A stretch of DNA of 64,000 nucleotides from Nematopogon swammerdamellus (GCA_946902875.1 OX336349.1:13973891-14037890), one strand, 5' to 3'; counted from the stretch's first letter, positions 1 to 9,916 are shown. The notes: generated by a model from the letters alone, not told the origin. Numbers and translations are program-made.

Positions 1-20
1 ATTCAAGACGACAGAATACG

Positions 21-402
21 AAAAAACCGGCCAAGTGCGAGTCGAACTCGCGCACCGAGGGTTCCGTATCGCCATGTCATGGTTAGCGCCACTCACGCCA
101 TCTATGACGTGTTATGAAATGCTTGGTATTAGTTAAATGTCATGATTAGTTAAAATGCTTTACGCTCTATTCGGTAGATGGCGCGCGCGCATACACTTTT
201 TGGTTTCTTCTATGAGAACCCCCGTGAATTTTTTACTTTTTCTTATTTTTATTATTTGTTATATCGGCCATAATAACACATGTGAAAATTTCAACGGGCT
301 ACCTATTACGGTTCAAGAGATACAGCCCTCGGACGGACAGACAGACAGACGGACGGACAGACAGACAGGCGGACGGACGGACAGACAGACGGCGTAGGCT
401 TA
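21..402 (+). repeat. P-repeat, copy 1 (CCGGCCAAGTGCGAG family)
   Basis: Opens AAAAAACCGGCCAAGTGCGA and matches the copies at 7532 and 58994 nearly base for base. A GACGGACA-type microsatellite lies near its end (about 331-390). The usual closing segment (TACGGAAACCTAAAA) is missing: the copy stops at GGCGTAGGCTTA, where LINE coding sequence begins. Short frames rich in Arg-Thr-Asp here are only the microsatellite read as codons. Transposon class uncertain. Confidence 0.85.
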
Positions 403-1327
403 AAGCCAGGTAAAATAAAAATGGGTATCCCACAGGGTTCTGCATTGGGTAACACATTATTTTTAGTATTTATTAATGATTTAGCCTTAATTCAGATAGA
501 TGGTGTTGATGACACTAGTATAATAGTCTTTGCTGATTCCATGCATGAACTGGAAATAAAATTAAACTCCGTAGTAGGAAAAATATCGGAATGGTTTGCT
601 GCGAACGGACTAATACTAAACACATCGAAAACCAACCTATGGTATTTTCTGGACGGAACTGTGTTACCCGTGAGCTCTCTATTTCGAATTCCTCTGGTTC
701 TATTGGTTCCCAGTCATGCATACGATTTTTAGGATTCTACATTGACCCAACTCTATGTTGGAAAAGTCACATAGACAAACTATGTGACAAGATGGCTAGA
801 GGTATTTATGCATTAAGAGAGTTACGCCGCTTGATAGGTCCAGAGGTTTTGAAACAATCCTACTATGCATATGTACACTCATTACTATCGTATGGAGTAA
901 TCCTGTGGGGTAACTCAACCGATGCTGAAAGAGTGCTAATACTGCAAAAACGAGCAATTAGGGTATTAGCCAGTGTACCGCGAAAAACATCTTGCAGAGA
1001 CCTTTTCAAATCCTTTGGTATATTAACCGTGTGCTCTCTCTATAAATGAAGTAGTAGTATATGTACGTAAGAATATTAATTTTTTTGAGTTTAACGGCGC
1101 TAGTCATAATTATAGTACACGTAACTCTGAGCGATTAAAATCAGTTGCGCATAAATCAGCGATGGCTGAAAAATACCCTGACGTGATCGGACCCAAATTG
1201 TACGAAAATGTTCCCGAAAAAATTAAATCAATAAACAGTGACAATGTGTTCCAGAGTCAGCTGAAAATATTCCTTTTAGATAATCCATTCTATAAATTAA
1301 ATGATTTTTTTTCATATTGTAAATAAA
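397..1327 (+). pseudogene. Broken non-LTR retrotransposon reverse transcriptase (C-terminal half)
   Basis: Starts at the GIPQGS motif (421) of a LINE reverse transcriptase, preceded by LKPGKIKM with no real start codon, so it is 5' truncated. The catalytic box reads FADS at 529-540; the family norm is [FY]-x-D-D, so the second aspartate is lost. A frameshift near 640 moves the reading to a second frame that carries FLGFYIDPTLCWKSHI and the thumb-like LQKRAIRVLAS. A second frameshift near 1040 restores a C-terminal tail (KLYENVPEKIK, FLLDNPFYKLNDFF) that stops at 1325-1327. About 85 bases of AT-rich 3' sequence follow. The layout fits the CR1/jockey-type group; the clade is not settled. It adjoins the broken end of P-repeat copy 1. 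Confidence 0.85.
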
Positions 1328-1416
1328 CAATCATGCGGACTTGGACGATTCAAATGAATCTTTTTATATGTATAAATTTGACTGAACCCTATGTTCTTTG
1401 TACTTTATTCTCTTTT

Positions 1417-1625
1417 TAACCGACTTCCAAAAAAGGAGGAGGTTCTCATTTCGTCTGTATGTGTTTTTTTTTTTTTTTTTTTTTTGTATGTTTGTTACGC
1501 GATTTCTCCGTCAATTGAGGGCCGATTTAGAAAATTCTTTTTTTGTTAGTTAGGTCATACTTCCGAAGTGGTCCCATTTCAATTTTATCGAAATTGGTTC
1601 AGTGGTTTTCGAAAAATCAGCATAA
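1417..1625 (+). repeat. N-repeat (AACCGACTTC family), 5' part
   Basis: Begins TTAACCGACTTCC, followed by AAAAAAGGAGGAGGTTCTC, a T-run and GTTACGCGATTTCTCCGTC. The same order of blocks recurs at 2245-2440 and, with variation, at 36084. No coding potential is visible. Probably a non-autonomous DNA element; class unassigned. Confidence 0.7.
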
Positions 1626-1628
1626 TAC

Positions 1629-1771
1629 TATGGTGTGTGGTTACCTTCAGCAAAACTTGTGATGTGGTCGTTTTCGGCAATTTTCAGTTTGATAAATTAG
1701 TATGGTGTGTGGTTACCTTCAGCAAAACTTTTGTGATGTGGACTTATTCAGCAATTTGCAGTCTGACACAT
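1629..1771 (+). repeat. 72-bp direct duplication
   Basis: TATGGTGTGTGGTTACC and the following CTTCAGCAAAACTT occur at 1629 and again at 1701, a 72-bp period. A third copy of the unit is at 30842, next to other blocks shared between the two regions, so 1.6-2.1 kb and 30.8-31.2 kb hold parts of one larger repeat. Confidence 0.7.
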
Positions 1772-1984
1772 ATGGCGAATAATTCTGTACCACTTCAATC
1801 GATTTCGATTATTCGATTTCGATTATTCTTTTTTATTTAATATTACTAAAAATAATGAAATAAAAACTGTTTTAAAAAATATTAAACCGATTTCCAAAAA
1901 ACAAAAAAAAAAGAACTAAAAAGTATTAAATACCTAATATTTTGAAATTTTCTCTGTCCTGTTGAAATACATGAATCGATATAC

Positions 1985-2100
1985 TAGTGATACATATTCG
2001 GACCCTTGTTTCATGAATATTCTAAATTTGAAATTTTTTATCTTTTCCGACCGGCCAGGTGCGCTTAATTTATTATGGTACCTGACCGGTACCTACTGTA
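1985..2100 (+). repeat. Single copy of the unit that is tandem at 30.9 kb
   Basis: Contains TTCATGAATATTCTAAAT, then TCTTTTCCGACCGGCCAG and GCGCTTAATTTATTATGGTA. The same run in the same order is present three times at 30905-31245. Here it is followed by short GGTACC-containing palindromic sequence. Confidence 0.6.
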
Positions 2101-2135
2101 CCGAGTACCATCGAGCTGGTCTGATGATGGAGACA

Positions 2136-2205
2136 AAAGGTGGCCATAGGAACTCCTAAACTACACATGATAATGTGTAGTTTAGGAGTTCCTATGGCCA
2201 CCTTT
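2136..2205. repeat. Perfect 33-bp palindrome
   Basis: Arms 2136-2168 and 2173-2205 are exact reverse complements (AAAGGTGGCCATAGG outward end, CTACACAT inward end) around the 4-base loop GATA. It would fold as a very stable hairpin. It sits between fragments of the N-repeat group. No flanking duplication was found. Confidence 0.9.
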
Positions 2206-2244
2206 AGTGTTTGGGCTCGTTGCATTTGTCTTCACGAGAAATTT

Positions 2245-2440
2245 ACTTTAGACCTAAGAGATTCTCAATTCGACGGTATGTTTTCTTTTTTTGGATGTTT
2301 GTTACGCGATTACTCCGTCAATTGTGGGCCGATTTTGAAAATTCTTTTTTTTTTTTATTTAAAAGGGGATAACCCTGAGGTTTTTGAAGTGAAAACTTCT
2401 TTAGCGGCGCTTGGCACTTTTTTAGGTGGGTAAAAAATGT
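2245..2440 (+). repeat. N-repeat fragment
   Basis: Shares GGATGTTTGTTACGCGATTA and the CTCCGTCAATTGTGGGCCG block with the N-repeat at 1417. Its 5' end is replaced by other sequence. It runs into a TTTAAAAGGGGATAACC stretch with no assigned role. Confidence 0.6.
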
Positions 2441-2557
2441 ATAACTCGCGACATCGCGTCAGCGTCATTTTTAAAATGAAACCTTAAGTCATTGCATTAA
2501 GGGTTAAGTTAGAGTGGCACGGGATCTGCCGGCACTCCCGGAGTGCAACTGTTAAGT

Positions 2558-2908
2558 AGGGTTCGGTAACACGTTTATGTCTGTCCATTCTACTAAGTTC
2601 TGCAAAATGAATGTAGGGTTCCGTAACAAATGCATGTCTGTCTGTTCTACTAAATTTAACATTTATTTCAAAATGGATGTAGGGTTCCGTAACAAATGCA
2701 TGTCTGTCCGTTCTACTAAATTTTACAATTTTCAACCATGGTCCTCCGACGGTTATTTTATAATAAAAGTAGGGTTCCGTAACAAATGTATGTCTGTCCG
2801 TTCTACTAAATTTCACAATTTTCAACGAAGGTCCTCCGACGGTTATTTTATAATAAAAGTAGGGTTCCGTAACACGTTTATGTCTGTCCATTCTACTAAG
2901 TTCTGCAA
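2558..2908. repeat. Minisatellite built on AGGGTTCCGTAACA
   Basis: Copies of AGGGTTC[CG]GTAACA start at 2558, 2615, 2681, 2771 and 2861, so spacings are 57, 66, 90 and 90 bases. Each is followed by TGTCTGTCC and TTCTACTAA. The last two full units are nearly identical and also share GGTCCTCCGACGGTTATTTT. The long open frames on both strands across 2484-2945 follow from the repeat (90 is divisible by 3) and are not taken as a gene. The last unit runs straight into the 3' part of a SINE-S. Confidence 0.8.
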
Positions 2909-3266
2909 CATCACCTACAACGTCCGTGATGTCAGCCCATAACACCGGGTAAACTAAGTGCCATGTCAGTGCTTCCCCCTTTGATCGTGCTGACTACACT
3001 GAACAGGTCGGAAAACACAAACTATTTACATAGCCGTTTCGACCGACGTTTAATTCAGTGCGGTGGTACCAACCCGGGCAGGTTAAACCCTACCACCAAG
3101 TAAGATTAGGAGGGAAGGGACCTACAAATTTACGAGGAATCCGAACGTCGGTCAGCCTCCAACGGTCAGCGGTCACCCATCCAAGTACTGACCGCACCCA
3201 GCGTTGCTTAACATTCAATAGCGACAGTTGACTGTCTGCACCACTGAGCTATCGAAGCTGACGTGG
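2909..3266 (-). mobile_element. SINE-S with 5S/tRNA-like head
   Basis: On the minus strand the element opens with TAGCTCAGTGGTGCAG, an exact tRNA box A pattern, followed by a 44-base segment (3169-3212) nearly identical to the internal promoter of animal 5S rRNA. The body follows (TGTAGGTCCCTT, TTGGTACCACCGCACTGAAT, GTGTTATGGGCTGACATCAC). The 3' end is cut at ACGTTGTAGGTGATGT, where the minisatellite begins, so the usual AGTTTCCATAAAA tail is absent. With 5768-6141, the best preserved 5S-headed copy. Confidence 0.85.
3169..3212 (-). promoter_or_regulatory. 5S rRNA-derived RNA polymerase III promoter in SINE head
   Basis: Minus strand reads GTTAAGCAACGCTGGG followed by TGCGGTCAGTACTTGG and ATGGGTGACCGC. 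Insect 5S rRNA has GTTAAGCAACGTCGGG, CGCGGTCAGTACTTGG, ATGGGTGACCGC at box A, intermediate element and box C, as recalled from the family. Only about three positions differ. It is not a 5S gene: the flanking 5S stems are missing. Confidence 0.85.
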
Positions 3267-3268
3267 TC

Positions 3269-3765
3269 CTACTTTAATTGGGTCAAGATCGGATTGGAAA
3301 GCGAGGCGGAATCGCGAGGCCGAAGGCCGAGCGATTCCGCCGAGTACATTAATAGCAAAAAATTACTAAAAAAAACTGTGAAATAAAAAAAAAGTTTTAA
3401 AAAACATAAAACCGACTTCCTAAAAAAAGTAAAACTAAAAAACTATTTAAAATAAAAATATAATAACCGCCTTCAAAAATATATGAAATAAAAACCTAAA
3501 AAAAAAAACGAACCCTGGAGTTGAAGGCGGTGCTAAAGCAAGCAAAAATGATGCATGAAAGAAAACATGAGTGGATGATAATATCCTTTGTGATTTGTGT
3601 AGCCTTTTTAGCACCGCCTTCAACTCTAGGGTTCGTTTTTTTTTTAGGTTTTTATTTCATATATTTTTGAAGGCGGTTTTTATATTTTTATTTTAAATAG
3701 TTTTTTAGTTTTACTTTTTTTAGGAAGTCGGTTTTATGTTTTTTAAAACTTTTTTTTTTTAGAGA
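3269..3765. repeat. N-repeat fold-back element, 155-bp arms
   Basis: Starts within the GGTCAAGATCGGATTG block that lies mid-element in the copy at 36084, so it is 5' truncated against the SINE. Arms at about 3379-3537 and 3607-3760 are near-perfect inverted copies (AACCGCCTTCAAAAATATAT, TTGAAGGCGGTGCTAAA), with a 69-base loop. An upstream GC-rich block holds GAGGCCGAAGGCCGAGCG, similar to a motif in the 56-kb satellite. Confidence 0.85.
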
Positions 3766-3839
3766 TAATTTTTTTTACTTGTTATTTTTATTTTTTATTA
3801 GATATTAGTATGTTATAGTTAACATAAATAAAAATTAGC

Positions 3840-4065
3840 ATGTAAGTTATATTTATTGCCCGATTCTTCCTTATAGATGGCATTGCTGAACGGGATATAA
3901 CAAAAACTATGACGAACCATACTGAATATGCATATGTCTCAATGTAATATTGTTATTGTTGTGTGTTCTTTATGGCGAAATAAATATCTGAATCTGAATC
4001 TGAATCTAAATCTGAATCTGAATCTTAGTAATAGGGTCCCGTACCGTATACGGAACCCTAAAAAA
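3840..4065 (+). repeat. LINE-type 3' tail with (TCTGAA)n plus P-repeat end
   Basis: TATGGCGAAATAAATATCTG carries an AATAAA signal and leads into about six TCTGAA/TCTAAA hexamers (3985-4026), a typical microsatellite tail of a non-LTR element. Directly after comes TTAGTAATAGGGTCCCGTAC and TACGGAACCCTAAAA (to 4065), the end of a P-repeat. No coding part of the parent LINE remains. Confidence 0.6.
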
Positions 4066-4368
4066 AATTTTGACGGACATGACAACCGGTACCGATTGGA
4101 AGTTGGATCAAAATGCATTGGGTTGACATCAGCAGGTGATGTAGGTTTAAAAAAAGCTTGTTAAGTGCGAATGCTGTGCGAATAGCTACGAAACCCTCTG
4201 CGTGGGTTCCGTAGCTATTCTCTTCTTGCACGCATAGCAAGTGCGTGCGCGGTTGCTTCGTTCTCCGTATTGCTGCCAGCCGGCCGTTCACCCCGCGCCC
4301 TGCGCAGCCGCTCCACCGCCCGTAAGACTTTTCTACACTCAGAAGAATTCTATTTTCTTTCTAACAAG
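4066..4368. other. No gene; 17-bp hairpin at 4180-4220
   Basis: No coding or known repeat recognised apart from an imperfect inverted repeat, GAATAGCTACGAAACCC and GGGTTCCGTAGCTATTC, and a GC-rich stretch about 4270-4325. Confidence 0.5.
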
Positions 4369-4583
4369 TGGGAGTCGAACTGGCGCACCGAGGGTTCTGT
4401 ATCGCCATGTTATATCGGCCATAATATCACAAAACGTTGTGTCAAAATTTCAACGGGCTACCTATTCTAGAGATACAGCCCTCGGACAGACAGACGGACA
4501 GAGAGACAGACAGACACACAGAGAGACAGACAGACGGCGTAGGTTTAGTAATAGGGTCCCGTACGACGGATACGGAACCCTAA
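4369..4583 (+). repeat. P-repeat, shortened copy
   Basis: Shows GTGGGAGTCGAACTGGCG, CGCACCGAGGGTTCTGTATC, AATTTCAACGGGCTACC, a (GACA)n tract and the closing TACGGAACCCTAAAA. Compared with 7532 it lacks the middle part from GTCATGG to the TTATTTTTATTATTTG block. Confidence 0.8.
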
Positions 4584-5013
4584 AATCACTAAATGGACAA
4601 CTACAATATGTTTGTTTTCGTTTTGGAATCCAGGCTTTAAAATACCTTTTCATCTATGTACTATTGGACATGCTAAAGATTGTGTAAATTTTATCAATAG
4701 CGACAGCTAAAGATATATATCCCAAAGGTTAGAATAGAATGCCTCGCGGCATTAAGGTAGGCCATAACATTAGCCCTGTTGTGCCTAATTTGTATAAATT
4801 GGTGTTCAATAGAGAACATATACATACAGACATATCTACCTACATACATGTTCAAAAAAAAATTTTAGTTTCAACTTACTCTTGCGGCCCCTATTAATGA
4901 AGGTTGAGGACCCTTAAAATTGTTTACAGATGAAATTGTATTACATTCCGAGATTCTATAAACATTCTAAGTTTCGAGTAGATGCATTTAACCGTTTAAA
5001 AGCTACAGGCTGC

Positions 5014-5044
<31 letters not shown>

Positions 5045-5062
5045 GGACGGGCGGACGGAAAG
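5014..5062. repeat. (ACAG)n / (GGAC)n microsatellite
   Basis: ACAG repeats grade into GGAC repeats within unassigned DNA (4584-5682). The same kind of tract sits inside P-repeats, but no P-repeat sequence flanks it here. No gene seen in the surrounding 1.1 kb. Confidence 0.8.
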
Positions 5063-5682
5063 ACATCTGCGCGATTTTATAACGGTTCCTGATTATCATA
5101 TATTGCATACAATTTATTTCTTCCCCAACGTTATCTATGCACACAATTTGCATCAGACGCGTGTTGATGAGTTCCCACGATATATACATATGTGTGTTAA
5201 GTCGTCTGTTTGCACTTCGTATAATACTTTCGTATAAGACTTTCAACATGCTCAAAGCGTTAAGATCCTTCTAAACTGTTGAATTCATTGATCGGGGTCC
5301 GTTCAGGCAATTTTGGGGCTACTGAAATGAACAATATGTCTAAAATATCCCTGGGGGAATATTTAGAGGGCTAACGGGTCGTCGATATGAAATGGACGTT
5401 GCTTTTTATAGGGTCGATATCTTTAGCTGTATTGATAAAATATATACAAGGTTTAGGCTAACTAAATTGATTGTTTACTTTTATTAATTGATTTATAAGT
5501 TTGTTTCATTCTTCACTATTTTATTGCTACCCTTATGCAACGATTGCCTTAGGCAAAAATCCGGCTATTGTAAAATTAATATTTGAAAGCAATAAATGAT
5601 ATTTCTATTATAATATTCGATTTAATGGTTTTTGGTTCCATAGCCAGTATTGCCGGCAGAACTTTTATAAAATAAGAACCTT

Positions 5683-5761
5683 GTGGGGTCGGTACTTAAA
5701 AAGAATAACCCCACTGCATCTGTCCCCGTCGCATGTCGTAAAAGTCGACTAAGGGATAAGG
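5683..5761 (+). repeat. Retroposon A head attached to a SINE-S
   Basis: GTGGGGTCGGTACTTAAAAA, then AACCCCACTGCATC and GGGATAAGG: the first 80 bases of retroposon A (full copies at 24281 and 29895). Instead of the rest of A, a 5S-headed SINE-S follows within seven bases. Confidence 0.75.
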
Positions 5762-5767
5762 AAATTT

Positions 5768-6141
5768 GTCAGCCTCGGTATCTCAGTGGTGCGGTCAGTA
5801 GACTGTTTTTAAGCAATGCTGAGCGCGGTCAGTACTTGGGTGGGTGACCGCTCGACCGTTGGAGGCTGACCGTGGTTCGGAGTCTACGTTAAACTGTAGG
5901 TCCCTTCTCTTCTTACCTTACTAGGTGGTAGGGTTTATCCCGGCCGGGTTGATACCACCGCACTGAACGAAACGTCGGTCGAAACGGCTATGTAAATAGT
6001 TCGTGTTTTCCATCCAGTTCAGTGTAGGCGGCGTGAAATGAAGGGAAGCACTGATATGGCACCTGGTTCGCCCGGTGTTATGGGCTGACATCACGGATGT
6101 TGTAGGTGATGTAGCCAACCGTGTCAGTTTCCATAAAAAAT
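5768..6141 (+). mobile_element. SINE-S, near full length, 5S/tRNA-like head
   Basis: Head: a box A-like TATCTCAGTGGTGCGG, then the 5S-like segment at 5809-5851. Body: TGTAGGTCCCTTCTC, TAGGTGGTAGGG, GATACCACCGCACTGAA, TCGAAACGGCTATGTAAA, GAAGGGAAGCACTGA, GGTGTTATGGGCTGACATCA. 3' end: AACCGTGTCAGTTTCCATAAAAAA, a short A tail. No open frame is expected: SINEs are transcribed by RNA polymerase III and copied by a partner LINE. The best reference copy in the window. Confidence 0.9.
5809..5851 (+). promoter_or_regulatory. 5S rRNA-derived promoter in SINE head
   Basis: TTAAGCAATGCTGAGCGCGG followed by TCAGTACTTGGGTGGGTGAC CGC in sequence matches the 5S internal promoter with a few changes. It corresponds position for position to the minus-strand segment at 3169-3212. 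Confidence 0.8.
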
Positions 6142-6159
6142 TGATAAAAAAAAAGTAGG

Positions 6160-7520
6160 TCAGGCGTTCGTCCGTCTTCCTGTCTCATGGTTTAGCTTCT
6201 AAACTAGCAGTTCGGTATCGGTTGCCGGCCTGCCAACATCACCTTCGAAAAGGTGCAATACCGCTGCTCTTTCGTCCGGTACAGTGGTATCAAACGTGCA
6301 GGCCCCAGTTGGTGATAGGTAACTGAATTACTGAACATTGCAATGTTGCAACTCATGATATTATTTTAAAATCTTATCGTGCACAACACGAATCGCTTAT
6401 ACGAATGATTATACTTGCATAAGAAGAAACTGAGTTCAACATATTATCTCGTACGGGCTGGAATTTTTCTAACGAAAATTTAAGAAGCTTGCATGTGAAC
6501 ATGTTTCTACATAAAGTTATATAAATCATTTAATGATCTTTGAAAAGTGGTTCAGGGAATGAACAAATAGAATAATACAGTCAAATTGCTACAGAAATAA
6601 AAAAGAAACCCATACATATTATGTTACTACGAGTACAAACGCAATATTTACAAAAACAAAGTAACTTACTTCTTGATCATCCATTACAGATTTATTATTA
6701 GTATTGATATTCAAGTGTTCAAGTAGGAAACAAAGTAACACTTATTCTTTGTGTAATAAAATAACAAACTACACACGTGTGTTCCATTATATAGAAATTA
6801 CCTCCAATATAAACAACCGAGAGAGGAAACAACTTTTCTCCCAAACGAGCCCCCTTATTCCTGAAACACCACCCATTACTCAATTCGGCGCCCACAGAAT
6901 AAACTTTCGAGATATAATATTACAAAGAATTATAATTTATAGCTAATATAGCACCGAAGTCTAATATAAAAAAATAGAGAAAATAACATAATATGTTGAA
7001 AAGAAAACAATATTGCCTGTGAATAAAATATATTTATAAAACAAAAAAATCAGCTAATTTTTCCACCTCAGTTCACTACATTTTCCAAGATGGACTGGAC
7101 GAGTCGCCGCTAGTCTAAATTTACGTCATTTTGCATTTGAAACCACATAACGCTTGCAAGTTTGGCATTTCTAAATTAATAACGCCTTCTGTGCCAAAGT
7201 TGAGCGCCGAGCCATAACTCGTCAAAGAGTTCGGAAAGTTGTCACAACGAAACACAGAAGTGTTCAAAGTACCTCAATCACTCACTTGTGCTCCATCGAT
7301 CCTATTGTGGAGTTGACTTAGCAGTAGCCTTAGCAGACGGATCAAAAACTTACTTTTTTATATAAATTGCTATTTTTGCTTATTGCTTAGGTTTATGCTT
7401 TGCGATTGTCATTTCGTGCCTGGAATTCAAAAAGTATGACAGCCAATAATATCGGTGTGTATTGAGGTGTATAACCCGTATTTTAACCTAATTTCAACTG
7501 GGTGAAAATAGACATTTGAA
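6160..7520. other. No gene recognised
   Basis: AT-rich sequence. A segment near 6635-6715 (ACAAACGCAATATTTACAAA, AAGTAACTTACTTCTTGAT) also occurs at the 3' side of the R-repeats at 15702 and 25047, so an R-repeat 3' end is likely. The rest shows no coding or repeat signal that I can name. Confidence 0.5.
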
Positions 7521-7531
7521 AGAAAGAAAAG

Positions 7532-7975
7532 AAAACCGGCCAAGTGCGAGTCGAACTCGCGCACCGAGGTTTCCGTATCGACATGTCATGGCTAGCGCCA
7601 CTGACGCACGCCACGCGCTAGATGGCGTGTTATGAAATGCTTCATATTAGTTAAATGTCATGATTAGTTATAATGCTTCATAATCTATTCTGTAGGTGGC
7701 GCGCGCGCATACACTTTTTAGTTTCTTCTATGAGAACTTCCGTGAATAATTTACTTTTTCTTATTTTTATTATTTGTTGTTATATCGGCCTTAATAACAC
7801 ATTCTGTGAAAATTTCAACGGGCTACCTATTACGGTTCAAGAGATACAGCCCTCGGACAGACAGACAGACGGACGGACGGACAGGCGGACGGACAGACGG
7901 ACGGACGGACAGACAGACAGACAGACGGCGTAGGCTTAGTAAGAAGCTTCCGTACGGGATACGGAAACCTAAAAA
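7532..7975 (+). repeat. P-repeat, full-length copy
   Basis: The most complete copy: AAAACCGGCCAAGTGCGAG at the start, GCGCGCGCATACACTTTTT and AATTTCAACGGGCTACC in the body, a long GACGGACA-type tract (about 7858-7925), and CGTACGGGATACGGAAACC TAAAA at the end. GGTTTCCGTA near the start and TACGGAAACC at the end are an inverted pair, which hints at a DNA element. Confidence 0.85.
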
Positions 7976-8017
7976 GGTAAGTATGTAGTAATTTTTTTCA
8001 TAATATGACAACGTAGA

Positions 8018-8133
8018 TTTTTTTTTTTATGGAAACTGACACGGTTGGCTACATCACCTACAACATCCGCGATGTGAGCCCATAACACCGGTTGAACTTG
8101 GTGCCACGTCAGTGCTTCCCTTCGGTCGTGCCG
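8018..8133 (-). mobile_element. SINE-S 3' fragment
   Basis: A T-run then ATGGAAACTGACACGGTTGG and the body as far as CTTCCCTTCGGTCGTGCCG, i.e. the last 116 bases of a minus-strand SINE-S. The break abuts the palindrome that starts at 8141. Confidence 0.85.
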
Positions 8134-8140
8134 ATATAGA

Positions 8141-8225
8141 TATAGTTCGAAACACGTAAATAAAGCTCTCGCTCCCATACAAAATATATGGCGGCGAGAG
8201 CTCTATTTACGTGTCTCGAACTATA
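8141..8225. repeat. 32-bp inverted repeat hairpin
   Basis: Arms 8141-8172 (TATAGTTCGA at the outside, AGCTCTCGC at the inside) and 8194-8225 pair with two mismatches around a 21-base loop. Only the 5' SINE fragment borders it. Confidence 0.85.
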
Positions 8226-8762
8226 AAAAATTTTAAATTTAGATAATACTAATTATCCTTAATTATTCTGGCAGTCATATAGAGAAAAGTTAAATTCTGT
8301 ACGCTTTGAAAAAATGTTTTTTTTTTCTAGAATGGTGTTTTCTTTAATCACAGTAAACGGAGCAGACGGCAAAATTATATTACTTACTAAACAAATTCAA
8401 TAACATTTTCATAAAAATACACGAAAATACATGTATCCAAGCCGATTGAGCAATTTGAATAAATTTAAATCTCTTTGGAAGCCGAAATTGATCTGCGTTT
8501 AAAATTCAAATCCCGAACACCATCAATAGAATGTGATAGAATGTTTGAAAACAACGCGCTCGGAAAACCTCTTTCCACACCCTTCAAGGCTTCCATTACA
8601 TATTTATTTATACAACCTTCCCCGTCCATTAGAGTTGGAACGCTCTCGGGTAGACCGGGGGCGCTTTCGACTGGTCATAGTTCGAATAGGACTATTGGAA
8701 AAAATATTACGAAAAAAAAATCTGTGCGACAAGTGGAAAAAAATTTTACTTACACTCGTATG
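8226..8762. other. No gene recognised
   Basis: AT-rich. The open frames that cross from here into 8763-8919 get their apparent coding content from the palindrome, read once on each strand. Confidence 0.5.
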
Positions 8763-8919
8763 TATAGCGCGGTTTTCTCAACCGTTCACTTCGAAAGAAT
8801 GCGGCGCGCACCCTCCGCTCTCCGCCCCCACCGCAATTGCCCGTCGTATGGTGGAGGCGGAGAGCGGAGGGTGCGCGCCGCATTCTTTCGAAGTGAACGG
8901 TTGAGAAAACCGCGCTATA
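8763..8919. repeat. 70-bp near-perfect hairpin, GC-rich
   Basis: Arms 8763-8832 and 8850-8919 are reverse complements with one mismatch near the loop; the loop is 17 bases. The arms carry TATAGCGCGGTTTTCTCAAC at the ends and GCGGCGCGCACCCTCCGC inside, far richer in GC than the flanks. Both strands encode the same peptide from opposite arms, which explains the paired open frames here. Confidence 0.9.
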
Positions 8920-9916
8920 TGTGTTACGTTTTTCTGCGACACAAAAGGTTAAGGAGCTTATTGTAGCGTACAATTTATTTAAATCAATCTTTTTAAGTAC
9001 ACGGCAAATCGTAATGTTCTATCTAACACATATTGGATCTTATAAAAATCAAGGGCACCTTTAACATAGGTCATTCATTAACGAACCCAAACCATTTTAT
9101 CAACCAGTGATAGAACATACAGTGAAAACCGTAATGTAAATCGATAAAGTGGTTCTCGAGTTTAAAGGATTTATGGGTTCGATAACATATGTCAAACTCG
9201 CTGAGGCTATATAGCATCACGCTTCGTCATCGGCGGCCTGAGCTGTGAGCAAAAAGGTAAAATACGCGAAGTAAAAGCTAGTTTAATAATAATTTATCTA
9301 ATATAATATTTTATTATTTTTCTCATTTCACTATCCATGAGCTTTACTAACACACTCAGTATTCTCAAGTATGTTGATATATTTAAATCGTTTTATGAGT
9401 AGGTACTAGTTGGGTAGCTGAGGCGAGGCGAGGGAGCGAAAGGTACTGAATAAAGCCAATTTCACATCCCCTTGTGAAACCACGCTCAGTGGGGTACCAT
9501 ACCGATACCAGTAGACCAATAATTGCTCTATTTAATTTCAATCCAGTACATTTGCAAGTATTAATAATTTGAATCACTATATTATGAAAGGAAGGGCTAG
9601 GATTTGCCCAGGCAGGCGACGACGATGTTTGTGAACGGTCACCTTGACACCGCTCGGGGTTGAATTAGGTCGCTAGTTTTATTTGGAACTGCTAAAGGTT
9701 GTCGTGCGTCGCGGCGGCCCCACCACCACCCGTATTGATTATACCGTCCCACGAATGCGGGTGACGACGACGCACGGCCTCGCGGGAATACACAACTAGA
9801 AACGGCATTGACGGCATTATGTCATTGCATACATTTTAGAATAGAATAGAAACACTTCATTGCACACAATTTTTAATAGGTAACACAGGTGTGGTCATTA
9901 CATGAGTCGTACTATT
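8920..9916. other. No gene; small inverted match to 11.2 kb
   Basis: At 9225-9252 CATCGGCGGCCTGAGCTGTG is an inverted near-match of sequence at 11222-11250 in an R-repeat fragment. A GC-rich patch at 9595-9790 contains ACGACGACGC-type runs. No gene recognised. Confidence 0.4.

Noticed and set aside
155..397. Frames ending in Arg-Thr-Asp-Arg-Gln-Thr runs, also at 7673-7988 and 59121-59393
   Set aside because: They are the GACGGACA tracts of P-repeats and recur with the repeat.
2484..2945. 153-codon minus frame and 121-codon plus frame
   Set aside because: Both follow the 90-base minisatellite unit; no domain.
3169..3212. A 5S rRNA gene
   Set aside because: Only the 44-base promoter core matches; the outer helices of 5S are missing and SINE body follows.
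8475..8973. Three overlapping long frames on both strands
   Set aside because: They come from the 70-bp palindrome; the same peptide appears on both strands.
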